Notes: generated by a model from the letters alone, not told the origin. A DNA stretch of 8,814 nucleotides from Bacteroidales bacterium (GCA_017527945.1 JAFXPL010000080.1:1-8814), one strand, 5' to 3'; positions 1 through 6,521 are shown, counted from the stretch's first letter. Translations and numbers: made by a program.

Positions 1-39
1 TGCTTGAGGAATTATGTTTGTATGAATAAGTCATTGTGA

Positions 40-2583
40 TTACATCTGGAAATTAATGCCCACATAGAAGGTGGTGCCGAAGGCGTAGTAGTATTTGTTG
101 GCGTATTTGTTGACATCGAAGTTGGTGTAGTCGAAGCGGTACTGCTCCCAAGCAGTAGTGACTAAGTTCTTGTTGTTGAGTAGGTTGGTGACGCTGGCGT
201 TGAAGCCGATGTTGTATTTGTGCTTGATGCGCCACGACTTGCTCACGGAGACATCCATCGTGAACTGCCCCTTTAGGCGGGTCTGGTCGGCGATGAGATG
301 GTAGAGTTCGGAGTTTTCATCCAAAGAGCCGCGGGCGGTGGTGGTGCGGCGCTCGGGGTTCAGGTCGCAGTAGATTTTGTCGAACCAGTTGCAGTTGATG
401 TTCACCCACCAGTAGTTGTAGTTGAATTTCAGCCCTCCGGTGGCGGCCACCTGCGGGGTGCCGGCCACGTGGAAGTTCTTCCAATAGACGGTGCGTTCCA
501 CTTGTCCGTCGAAGTCGGTGCCATTCTCGGCGTTCATCGTCACGTGTGCGCGGTCGGTGTAGCGGTAGTCGGCCCAGGTGCCCGCCAGAATCAGCGAGAA
601 CATGGAACCCAGCTTGATTTCCGCTCCGGCCTCCACGCCGATGTGTCGTTGGTCGATGCCCGAAATCGCGTAGTTCACCATGCTGGACATGTCGTCGTTG
701 TAGAAGCTGATCAGGCGCGTGGCGTTGTTGATTTTCGTGCCGAAGACCGTTGCCCGCATCTTGATGACCGGATAGTTGAGCACGTAAGTGAGGTCGCCCG
801 AGAAGACCGTTTCGTAGGTCAGGTTATTGACGAATTTGTTGTTGATGCGGGGGGAGAGGAACGAGTTGAGGATATTCGGTGATTTGGTCTCGCCCAAACC
901 GTTGAGGACAATGTAGTTGCGTCCGTTGATCTTGTAGGTCACGCCCGCTCTCGCGCCGTTGTCCATATAGGTTCTCTTGGCGGATGGCCCGTAGGATTCG
1001 TCGGGGAAGCGGCCGTTCCGCATGTGGCCGTCGCGCCACAGCTGCGAGGTGCCGACCTGCAGGGCGAAGTAGAAGTCCCAGTGGTTGTAGGTGGCCTTGA
1101 TTGTGCCCCAAAGCTTTTGGCGGAAGACATGGTAGTCGTAGTCGTAGCCGAACACGTCGCCTTCGTGGAGGGTGTCGCCGATATGGTTGAGGTCGTTGTA
1201 TTGCACGTTTTGGTCGGCGGGGAATTCCCCTTCGGAGAACTTGTCGATGTCGATCCAGTAGGCTCCGCCGAGCAGGTCGTTGATGGTCTTGTAGTTGTGT
1301 TGTTTCATGTGCTGTACGTATGCGCCGGCATAGAGTTTCCAGTGCTCGTTGATGGTCCAGTTCAGGTTGGTGCTGACCCCGCCTGTGAGTTCGTCGTAGC
1401 GGCGGTTCTCCACCATGTACTGTGCGCGCTTGCCCTGCAGGGCGGCCGTCTGGTTCACGCGGTAGAGGTTGTCCCAGTTGATCTGGGTGTAGCGCTGGTC
1501 GTTGTTCTGCCAAAGGGCGAGCACGTCATAGTAGGCCTGCGAGGTGTCGCCGTTGTCGATCTGATAGCTCGGCAGGTAGCGGTAGTAGTCGGGGCGCGGG
1601 TCCAGGGCATCGTACCAGTTCAGGGAGGTGGTGTTGTTGAAGCCGAAGGCGAGGAGCGCGGAGGTCTGCACGCTGAGCTTGTTGTTCGCGGGGGTGAAGT
1701 TGTGGGTGAGCAGGAAGGTGGGCTCGCACTGGGTGCGGATGCGGGCGTTGCGTTGCTTGCCCTGGTACCAGCCCCAGTTGGCGTTGTAGTAGTGGTTGTC
1801 GAGCAGGTCATAGACCTCTTGCACGGCGTTGGACTGCATGCCGCGCTGGATGTAGGAGGCGAAGGCCGCGAGGTTAAGCCAGTGTTCGGTGTTGATTTTC
1901 TTCTCTGCCGCCACGAAGCCGGAGAACCCGTTGTAGGAGGTGCCGTCCACGTAGGAGATGGCGTTGCCGAAGCGGGCCGAGGCGGAGGCCGTGAAGGCCC
2001 AGCCGTTGGAGAGCAGGCCGGAGCTGTAGGTGAGCATCAGGCGGTTGTTGTAGGTGCGGTTCGTCAGCGAGTAGGAGGCGCGCAGCTGCTTGCGGAAGTT
2101 GCTGGCCCGCAGGTTGTAGTTGCTGCTCCCGCCGATGTCGCCGAAGTCGAAGGTGGCCATGTTCAGTCCGCTCACCGTCTCGGGGTAGCGGAAGATGTTG
2201 TTCAGGCCGCCCCACTGCGAGAAGTTCGCGCGGCCCGTCACCATGTTGTTCATTTCGAAGCCGTTGGCGAAGACGCCTTGGTAGCGGTTGTCATAGCCCC
2301 GCGCCCGGAAATAGGCGATGCTGAAGGTGTAGGCGGTGTTGTTGGTATAGACGTCCGTGCTGCTGTGCAGCAGGCTCGGCACGTATTGTGCGCTGCCGTT
2401 GTCGAGGTCGTCGTCGTCCGAATCCTCGTTCACCACGTAAGTGCTCTCGTCGGGGGTGTCTCCGGTGGTGGAGGCCTCCTTTTGCGTTTTTTTCTTGTTT
2501 TTCTTCTCCTTTGGGGTGTCCTGCGCGAAGGCTCCGTGGCAGAGGAAAAGGGTCAAAACGGTCAGAAGTAGGGCTTTTTGCAT
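40..2583 (-). CDS. TonB-dependent receptor-like outer membrane beta-barrel protein, no N-terminal regulatory domain
   Basis: Predicted outer-membrane protein of 847 residues. Residues 1-20 form a Sec signal peptide (charged start, leucine-rich core, cleavage after AFA). Residues 21-65 are a very polar linker with a lysine run (KEKKNKKK) and then an acidic run (EDSDDDDLD). Residues about 66-165 resemble the plug of Bacteroidota TonB-dependent receptors: SLLHSSTDVY at 70-79, FRARGYD at 92-98, an NG-x-x-MNN stretch at 107-113, and QWGGLNN at 123-129. The rest is rich in aromatic and alternating residues, as in a transmembrane beta-barrel, and ends in a beta-strand-like FYVGINFQM. Relatives usually carry a carboxypeptidase-regulatory-like domain of about 100 residues between signal and plug; here the short charged linker replaces it. 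I see no clear TonB box. The substrate cannot be inferred, since no SusD-like partner is visible. The start fits the signal peptide and the promoter upstream. The family call is strong; active transport is an inference. Confidence 0.87.
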   Translation of the reverse strand: MQKALLLTVLTLFLCHGAFAQDTPKEKKNKKKTQKEASTTGDTPDESTYVVNEDSDDDDLDNGSAQYVPSLLHSSTDVYTNNTAYTFSIAYFRARGYDNRYQGVFANGFEMNNMVTGRANFSQWGGLNNIFRYPETVSGLNMATFDFGDIGGSSNYNLRASNFRKQLRASYSLTNRTYNNRLMLTYSSGLLSNGWAFTASASARFGNAISYVDGTSYNGFSGFVAAEKKINTEHWLNLAAFASYIQRGMQSNAVQEVYDLLDNHYYNANWGWYQGKQRNARIRTQCEPTFLLTHNFTPANNKLSVQTSALLAFGFNNTTSLNWYDALDPRPDYYRYLPSYQIDNGDTSQAYYDVLALWQNNDQRYTQINWDNLYRVNQTAALQGKRAQYMVENRRYDELTGGVSTNLNWTINEHWKLYAGAYVQHMKQHNYKTINDLLGGAYWIDIDKFSEGEFPADQNVQYNDLNHIGDTLHEGDVFGYDYDYHVFRQKLWGTIKATYNHWDFYFALQVGTSQLWRDGHMRNGRFPDESYGPSAKRTYMDNGARAGVTYKINGRNYIVLNGLGETKSPNILNSFLSPRINNKFVNNLTYETVFSGDLTYVLNYPVIKMRATVFGTKINNATRLISFYNDDMSSMVNYAISGIDQRHIGVEAGAEIKLGSMFSLILAGTWADYRYTDRAHVTMNAENGTDFDGQVERTVYWKNFHVAGTPQVAATGGLKFNYNYWWVNINCNWFDKIYCDLNPERRTTTARGSLDENSELYHLIADQTRLKGQFTMDVSVSKSWRIKHKYNIGFNASVTNLLNNKNLVTTAWEQYRFDYTNFDVNKYANKYYYAFGTTFYVGINFQM

Positions 2584-2632
2584 ATAGTTGTTGTTTTATT
2601 CCTATATAAATTATTCGTTGAATATAAAACGG

Positions 2633-2660
2633 CAAACATACAAAAAAAAACGGCAGCAAA
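2633..2660 (-). promoter_or_regulatory. Candidate Bacteroidota-type promoter of the receptor gene
   Basis: Read on the minus strand, TATGTTTG (2633-2640) matches the Bacteroidota -7 consensus TAnnTTTG exactly. A TTTG (2657-2660) lies upstream with a gap of 16 bases, shorter than the usual 19-21, so the -33 assignment is weak. Transcription would start near 2626, leaving a leader of about 43 bases before the ATG at 2583. The leader is AT-rich without a strong Shine-Dalgarno site, as is usual in this phylum. Confidence 0.5.
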
Positions 2661-2667
2661 GGCCGTT
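2642..2667 (-). terminator. Intrinsic terminator downstream of the GH3-family gene
   Basis: On the minus strand a perfect 6-bp stem AACGGC / GCCGTT (2662-2667 with 2649-2654) with a 7-base loop is followed directly by nine T residues (2642-2650 read in reverse, two of them shared with the stem). This is a standard Rho-independent layout, about 60 bases past the GH3 stop codon. The T-tract ends right at the -7 box of the next gene, and the hairpin covers that gene's upstream promoter region. Confidence 0.7.
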
Positions 2668-2693
2668 GTTGATAAAAAGTGGTAAATAGCCGT

Positions 2694-2722
2694 GGCCGGG
2701 CACGTTTGCACGTTTCCCGGTC
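2694..2722 (-). repeat. Hairpin holding an 8-bp tandem duplication after the GH3 stop codon
   Basis: GCACGTTT occurs twice in tandem (2700-2707 and 2708-2715, plus-strand reading). It is framed by CCGGG (2696-2700) and CCCGG (2716-2720), which can pair; a G-T and a further G-C pair extend the stem to seven. The structure lies a few bases after the GH3 stop codon and could protect the 3' end of that transcript. It has no T-tract, so the hairpin at 2642-2667 is the better terminator. Confidence 0.45.
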
Positions 2723-2727
2723 GGCGC

Positions 2728-4581
2728 TCAGGAGGCTTTAGGATGGTTTTTTCGCTGCGACCGTCGTTGGAGGCGTTCGAGCCGCCGTTCCTCGATACGT
2801 TGCATGCGTTCTTTCATGCGTTCTTCGCGTTCGGCGCGGCGGTTGATGACGGTGCTTCGCACCTCGGAGAGCATGTCGCCGAGCACCAGCACCTGGAATT
2901 TGCCGCGGCGCCCTTCGTCTTGCATCAGCTGGTTGAACTTGAACTGTCCGTCGCGCATGCCTTCCTCCAAGCAGGCGGCCTTGAAGCGGGCATAGGCGTT
3001 GTTGATGAGCCGGTGCGCGATGGGGTCGTGGAGACGGAAGCTGGCCCGTTTGGAGTCGTACTCGATGTTGATGGCGCGGAGCCGCGTGTCCACCTCCCGT
3101 GCGAACGCCTCTGCGGTCTCCTGCGTGGTTTCCGGGTCTTCGAACTCGAAGTAGAAGTGATAGACCGACTCGTTCACGTCGGCGAAACCCACGAAGAAGG
3201 TGGTCATGATGCCGGTCTGTTCCTCGGTCTGCTTCACGGCCTCGATGAACTGCGGTTCGTAGAGCTTTTCGCCGGTGAGCGACACGATGCCGTTGACCTT
3301 GCTCACCATGTGGATGGTTGGGGTCTTCTCGTATTTGCCGCCCACCTCGATGAGGTCGTTCATGTTGTAGCGGAAGAGGCCGGAGTAGGTGGTGACGTAG
3401 GCACAGTAGCGTTTGCCAAGTTCGAGTTGGTCGAGTTGCAGGAAGTGCTTGCGGGGCGTGTCGAGTTCATCCTCGGCCACAAATTCGTAGTAGTGGAGGT
3501 GCGGGAACATCACAGACTCGACGGTGTCGTCGAGAGCGAATCCGAACCGGCACTCGGTGGCGATGTAGCCAAGTTCTTGATAGAAAGTTTGTTCCAAGTC
3601 GAAGTAGTAGAGGTACTTGTCCATATACACCTTGGTGTTGCCGCATTTCCAGGTGCTGAGGATCTGCAGTTTGGGCCAGTACTGTTTAGGCAGGATGCGC
3701 CCGTTGTTCTCGTCTCGGATTTGCCGGAGTTCGGCAGCGCGCTTGGGGTTGGGCCGCATGTAGTTGCGCAACTCTTCCCGGATTTCGGAGCTGATGTTGA
3801 AGCTGTCGGAGAGCGTGCCCTTCTCGATGTCGTCGATGAGTGTGTCGAGGTTTTCATCGACGGCGCGCTGCAGTTCCAGTATGGTGGAGGGATTGGCGGT
3901 GGCCCAAAGGGTGACGTCCCAATGTTGCACGGCTAAGCGCATGAGGGTGTAGTTGCGGGCGGCGTAGTCCTCGATGGACATCACGCTGGCGGGAGCGGTG
4001 TAGCGTCGTTTGATGATGGCCGGGATGTCGCGCACCAGCACGCCGCTCACCGATCCGTAGATGGTGCCGTCGGGGGCGTAGCCTTCGCATTCCTTGCCCA
4101 CGATGGGGAAGATGTGTCCTGCCAGGGCGTAGCGGCGGTGCTTGATGAAGTTCCAGAGCCAGACGTGCGACATTTTGCCATAGACATCCTTCAGGTACTT
4201 GCGGGTCATGGGCACCCACTTGGGTTTCGAGGTGGTGCCGGAGGTGGTGGCGTACATGTAGGGGCTGCCAGGGAACAGCACATTGCGTTCGCCGTTCTTG
4301 TGGCGTTCCACGTACGGTCGGAGAGCCTCGAAGTCGTTGGCGGGCACCAGATGTTGGTAGAGGTCGAAGAGCTCGTCGTCGTTCGGGGCCGCGATGATCC
4401 GGTCGAAATGGTGCTCGCGACCGTAGACCGTATCCTTGCTGATTTTCAGGATGTCTCGCAGCGTGTTTTCCGAAGCCAGGCGCGGCCGTCGCGCGGCCAA
4501 GCGCAGGCGAATGGACTGTATGCCTCCCGCCACCATCAGCAGGAAGTTGGTCAATATCGGGTAGTGTAGTTTATGCTTCAT
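2728..4581 (-). CDS. GH3 auxin-responsive-promoter family protein (acyl-adenylate/amido synthetase-like)
   Basis: A 617-residue soluble protein of the GH3 branch of the adenylate-forming superfamily. Characterised plant members activate a carboxylic acid with ATP and couple it to an amino acid. The family motifs are present: the phosphate-binding loop TSGTTSKPKWVP at 113-124; YIATE at 339-343, matching the family's adenine/acyl-pocket YxxSE-type motif; GLFRYNMNDLIEV at 401-413, with the conserved Arg and Asp; and TGEKLYE at 436-442. All core catalytic elements therefore look intact. After about residue 580 there is a strongly charged Arg/Glu-rich tail, probably helical or coiled-coil, that is not part of the catalytic core. 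The substrate is unknown; bacterial members are poorly characterised and auxin itself is not implied. The ATG at 4581 follows an AT-rich leader with a possible -7 box at 4629-4636. The gene precedes the receptor gene on the same strand, but a terminator lies between them. Confidence 0.9.
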   Translation of the reverse strand: MKHKLHYPILTNFLLMVAGGIQSIRLRLAARRPRLASENTLRDILKISKDTVYGREHHFDRIIAAPNDDELFDLYQHLVPANDFEALRPYVERHKNGERNVLFPGSPYMYATTSGTTSKPKWVPMTRKYLKDVYGKMSHVWLWNFIKHRRYALAGHIFPIVGKECEGYAPDGTIYGSVSGVLVRDIPAIIKRRYTAPASVMSIEDYAARNYTLMRLAVQHWDVTLWATANPSTILELQRAVDENLDTLIDDIEKGTLSDSFNISSEIREELRNYMRPNPKRAAELRQIRDENNGRILPKQYWPKLQILSTWKCGNTKVYMDKYLYYFDLEQTFYQELGYIATECRFGFALDDTVESVMFPHLHYYEFVAEDELDTPRKHFLQLDQLELGKRYCAYVTTYSGLFRYNMNDLIEVGGKYEKTPTIHMVSKVNGIVSLTGEKLYEPQFIEAVKQTEEQTGIMTTFFVGFADVNESVYHFYFEFEDPETTQETAEAFAREVDTRLRAINIEYDSKRASFRLHDPIAHRLINNAYARFKAACLEEGMRDGQFKFNQLMQDEGRRGKFQVLVLGDMLSEVRSTVINRRAEREERMKERMQRIEERRLERLQRRSQRKNHPKAS

Positions 4582-4628
4582 AAAAAGCGCTCGGATGAAT
4601 ACATTTAATCAGCTTTACTATAAGTCGG

Positions 4629-4636
4629 CAAAAATA
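4629..4636 (-). promoter_or_regulatory. Candidate -7 box for the GH3-family gene
   Basis: The minus strand reads TATTTTTG, matching TAnnTTTG, about 48 bases upstream of the start codon. No TTTG occurs at the expected 19-21 base distance; that position falls within an A-rich tandem repeat (minus-strand reading) that might act as an upstream element. Support rests on the -7 box alone. Confidence 0.35.
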
Positions 4637-4640
4637 CTAT

Positions 4641-4678
4641 TTTTTTTGTTTGTTGTTTCTTTTTTTGTTTGTTGTTTC
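4641..4678. repeat. Perfect 19-bp tandem duplication, T-rich on the plus strand
   Basis: The 19-base unit TTTTTTTGTTTGTTGTTTC occurs twice with no mismatch (4641-4659 and 4660-4678). A shorter, diverged copy of its core, GTTTGTTGTTC, follows at 4697-4707. On the minus strand this is an A-rich block immediately upstream of the candidate -7 box of the GH3-family gene, where an extra copy could change promoter strength. It may equally be simple replication slippage. Confidence 0.8.
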
Positions 4679-4792
4679 AAATAAATCCTTTTGCTCGTTT
4701 GTTGTTCGAGTGATTCGTCCACAGGAGGGGGCTGTAGGTGTCTTGTAAAGGTGGTTTGGTATTCTTCGTTAAGAAGTTTTTGGAGTCCTGTT

Positions 4793-4814
4793 TCCAGTAT
4801 ATGGAAGTTGACTG
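4793..4814 (+). repeat. Left candidate terminal inverted repeat
   Basis: Twenty-two bases that match the reverse complement of 5877-5898 at 19 positions. The site lies about 40 bases beyond the transposase stop codon, where an IS end would be expected. Similarity stops abruptly on both sides. Confidence 0.5.
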
Positions 4815-4855
4815 TTCGCCCCCTTAACCCAATGTCCTCTGTTTGGAAATTATAG

Positions 4856-5758
4856 TTAAAAATTTGCTGTGTATTTGCTGTTCTGGAAGGGCGGGGGGCT
4901 AGGTACTTTGCCTTGCTTTGGACTGATTACATAATATGGTATCACCTGGCCGACGCGTTCTATCGTCCGCTCGAATCGCTGGGTGTTGTTGCAGCGGCAG
5001 TTCCTACGTCGGAACAATGCCTCATAGACGTATCGGTGGAACATGGCGGCGGATACAAAGTGGTAGATGCCTGCTACCATGCGTTTCACTTGTAGCCATA
5101 GACCATTTGCAATTCCTTGTTTAACAATGCTTTTTGTCTTAGAATCCCGTCTTATGCCGTGCGGCTCCTCCACATGGTACTTTTCTTGTTCGCTCTCCTC
5201 CAAGGTCTGGTAGCAAACATAGTCATCGGTGAAGATTCTACTTTCGGGCTTTACGAACGGTAGAATTTTAGGGTGCAGGTTCAACGGTTCTGTCAGCTGA
5301 CGGATGACCAGTGGCCTGCTGGTTCCTTCGACCACGTTTACTTTCTCCCCTGGCACTATATCTGGAAAATTGTCGTCATCCTCACGAAGCAGGATCCGAA
5401 TTTTATGAAGTATGTGCCATGCGGTGCTTTGCGCCACCTCGATTTCACGCGCGAGTTGCGCGGAGGATATGCCCTGTTTGTTGTTGACAAATAGATATAT
5501 GGCCTGGAACCATTGAAGGAGTTTGATTTTGGTGTTTTGGAATACGGTGCCAACGAGGACGGAGAAGGTGTTCTTGCACTCCTTGCAGGCATATCGACCG
5601 TCTTTGCGGTGATAGACAGTGTGACATCCGCAGTAGGGGCAGACGGGATGTCCATGCCATCGTTGCTCGGCGAGGAAGTCGATGCACTTATGTTCGTTTG
5701 AGAAATGCTTGGTCAGGGCGGTGAGAGTCCTGAACTTGGATAAGGGTTTGTTTTTCAT
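4856..5758 (-). pseudogene. IS1595 (ISXO2-like) family transposase with internal deletion of the first catalytic Asp
   Basis: A 300-residue reading frame counted from the ATG at 5758. An in-frame ATG at 5827 lies upstream of the apparent promoter and is unlikely to be used. The N-terminus carries a zinc ribbon, CPYC at 40-43 and CKEC at 58-61, followed by a helix-turn-helix-like part (about 95-122). The ISXO2-like DDE region follows, with TDD at 177-179 and ANGLWLQVKR at 217-226, where N218 and K225 would fit a DDNK-type active site. The segment normally between the acidic FPD stretch and the strand before TDD, which holds the first catalytic aspartate (DE-x-Y/F-x-GG type), is absent: FPDIV (131-135) runs directly into GEKVNVVEG (137-145). 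The reading frame survives, but roughly 35-45 residues appear lost, so the enzyme is probably inactive. The tail after about residue 278 has no family resemblance. Confidence 0.75.
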
Positions 5759-5796
5759 TTTCAAAGTTTTTAATAGAACGAATATTTTGTCACGTG

Positions 5797-5828
5797 CAAA
5801 GATAAAACAAAAATGGGGAAAAGTCAAG
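5797..5828 (-). promoter_or_regulatory. Promoter of the IS1595-like transposase
   Basis: On the minus strand TATCTTTG (5797-5804) is an exact TAnnTTTG -7 box. CTTG (5825-5828) stands 20 bases upstream, the correct spacing for the -33 TTTG element with one mismatch. Transcription would begin near 5790, about 30 bases before the ATG at 5758. This decides the start codon, because the upstream ATG at 5827 would not be transcribed from here. Confidence 0.65.
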
Positions 5829-5842
5829 ATATTATGTTATTT

Positions 5843-6022
5843 TTATAATTTATTGATAATCAGCATTTTGATTTCGCAGTCATCTTCCGAATACTGGATT
5901 TGACCATCGTCTATCTCCTGTTTTCGCATAATTTCAAACTTTTCTTCGCAAAATACTGCCATTGCCTTTCTGCTCCACCTCGAAATTCCCACACACAGCC
6001 AGTTCAGTACTCTTTCACCCAT
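5843..6022 (-). CDS. Possible small hypothetical protein or gene fragment (59 residues)
   Basis: A minus-strand frame runs from an ATG at 6022 to TAA at 5843 and stays open ten further codons upstream to a stop at 6053-6055. The middle is hydrophobic and basic (VLNWLCVGISRWSRKA) and the end is acidic and then aliphatic (YSEDDCE then IKMLIINKL). Codons are A/T-rich compared with the flanking genes. It overlaps the right candidate inverted repeat of the insertion element, so it may be the truncated end of a foreign gene or chance. I do not recognise a family and see no clear promoter. Confidence 0.2.
   Translation of the reverse strand: MGERVLNWLCVGISRWSRKAMAVFCEEKFEIMRKQEIDDGQIQYSEDDCEIKMLIINKL
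5877..5898 (-). repeat. Right candidate terminal inverted repeat
   Basis: Mate of 4793-4814 in inverted orientation, with 19 of 22 positions identical. It lies about 50 bases upstream of the transposase -33 element, a plausible distance for an IS end. It also falls inside a short minus-strand open frame, so coding origin of the similarity cannot be excluded. Confidence 0.5.
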
Positions 6023-6440
6023 TCCCCAATCAGACTCTTTTGGACTAAATAGCTACGAACAAGTCACGCAACCAGAAATATATCGAAACGTAACAAGTTG
6101 ATAATTAATAAAATACCACTTTGTAAACTGGAAAGACAAAAGCTGAGTAATAAAAGTGCCACGGGTGTTGACCTGCCTCAGGGTTCGCCGATAGGTTTGT
6201 CGCAAAATGGCCCGAACCCATTCGAAGGTACGACAATCGTGAGTCTTCAGGTGAGTGCGGTGGGCTCCGAAAAGAATTTGTGGTCTTTCATGGCGGACAG
6301 GTCAAAGGCTTCCCATTACCTTAAATTATTCGCCCGTAGCGTCTTCGATTTTCGTTACGTTGACACCGTCGGTTCCGGTTTGTCGGTCCGCTGCCTCCGC
6401 GATGAATAACGGAGTGGGGGTGTCCCGATGCGCATCTCCC
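5899..6440. other. Gene-poor region with short decayed frames
   Basis: No intact gene is visible here. It holds the upstream part of a short minus-strand frame (to 6052), the plus-strand frame with a sorting-domain-like motif (6053-6409), and a 40-codon minus-strand frame ending at TAA 6326-6328 that lacks a start codon. The first part, up to about 6130, is AT-rich; the second is closer to the composition of the neighbouring genes. The pattern suggests remnants of genes broken by rearrangement next to the insertion element. Confidence 0.5.
6053..6409 (+). pseudogene. Possible fragment with type IX secretion C-terminal sorting-domain motif
   Basis: A plus-strand frame open from 6053 to TAA at 6407-6409 (118 codons) with no ATG near its beginning; a TTG at 6098 is the only early alternative start. 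Its middle reads GLSQNGPNPFEGTTIVSLQV (about 6196-6255), which resembles the opening of the type A Por/type IX secretion sorting domain (L-x-Q-N-x-P-N-P-F followed by T-T-x-I). The rest of that domain (the IYD-x-x-G-x-x-V strand and the final strands) is not recognisable afterwards in this frame. It therefore looks like the broken end of a secreted protein gene, or chance. A 40-codon minus-strand frame (6326-6448) overlaps it. Confidence 0.3.
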
Positions 6441-6473
6441 GATTTGTTTCATGAAAAAACAAGTCCCTGTGGA

Positions 6474-6500
6474 TTTGTGCCCATATTTTTTGTATCTTCG
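6474..6500 (+). promoter_or_regulatory. Candidate promoter of ppdK
   Basis: TATCTTCG (6493-6500) differs from TAnnTTTG at one base. TTTG (6474-6477) lies upstream, but the gap is only 15 bases rather than 19-21, so the -33 assignment is uncertain. Transcription would start near 6507, leaving a short AT-rich leader of about 38 bases. Confidence 0.4.
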
Positions 6501-6505
6501 CGGCC

Positions 6506-6521
6506 GAATTTTAGAATTTTA
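6506..6521 (+). repeat. 8-bp tandem repeat in the ppdK leader
   Basis: GAATTTTA occurs twice in direct succession, at or just after the expected transcription start of ppdK. It is too short to assign a role, and AT-rich leaders often contain such repeats by chance. Confidence 0.5.

Larger units (their letters stand above)
4793..5898 (-). mobile_element. IS1595-like insertion sequence remnant with candidate terminal inverted repeats
   Basis: A segment of about 1.1 kb holds one transposase gene with its own promoter and is bracketed by a 22-base imperfect inverted repeat, TCCAGTATnnGGAAGnTGACTG (4793-4814, and the reverse complement at 5877-5898; 19 of 22 positions agree). The size fits the IS1595 family, which is often near 1 kb. 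No matching 8-bp target duplication is visible outside the repeats: the left flank ends GTCCTGTT and the right flank starts TTTGACCA. The ends do not begin with the G-rich terminus I would expect for this family, so the boundaries are provisional. Composition is more AT-rich than in the neighbouring housekeeping genes. Confidence 0.5.

Noticed and set aside
1024..2571. A 515-codon open frame on the plus strand opposite the receptor gene.
   Set aside because: It is Val/Gly/Ala-rich, has no recognisable domain, and mirrors the codon bias of the minus-strand receptor gene, which has a signal peptide and plug motifs.
2692..3936. A 414-codon open frame on the plus strand opposite the GH3-family gene.
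   Set aside because: It is an antisense shadow of a gene with intact GH3 motifs, with no domain or promoter of its own.
4726..4738. GGGGGCTGTAGGT as an alternative G-rich end of the IS1595-like element.
   Set aside because: It resembles the G-rich start seen in some family members, but no convincing reverse complement was found on the other side; the best, near 5990-6002, matches only about 9 of 13 bases.
4761..4781. AT-rich hairpin TTCTT-CGTT-AAGAA followed by a short T run, as a plus-strand terminator.
   Set aside because: The stem is five A/T-rich pairs with one G-C and there is no plus-strand gene upstream to terminate. On the minus strand, where the transposase would need it, there is no T-tract.
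5759..5827. Extended transposase N-terminus from the in-frame ATG at 5827.
   Set aside because: The added residues are outside the family's conserved start, and the -7 box and predicted transcription start lie downstream of that ATG.
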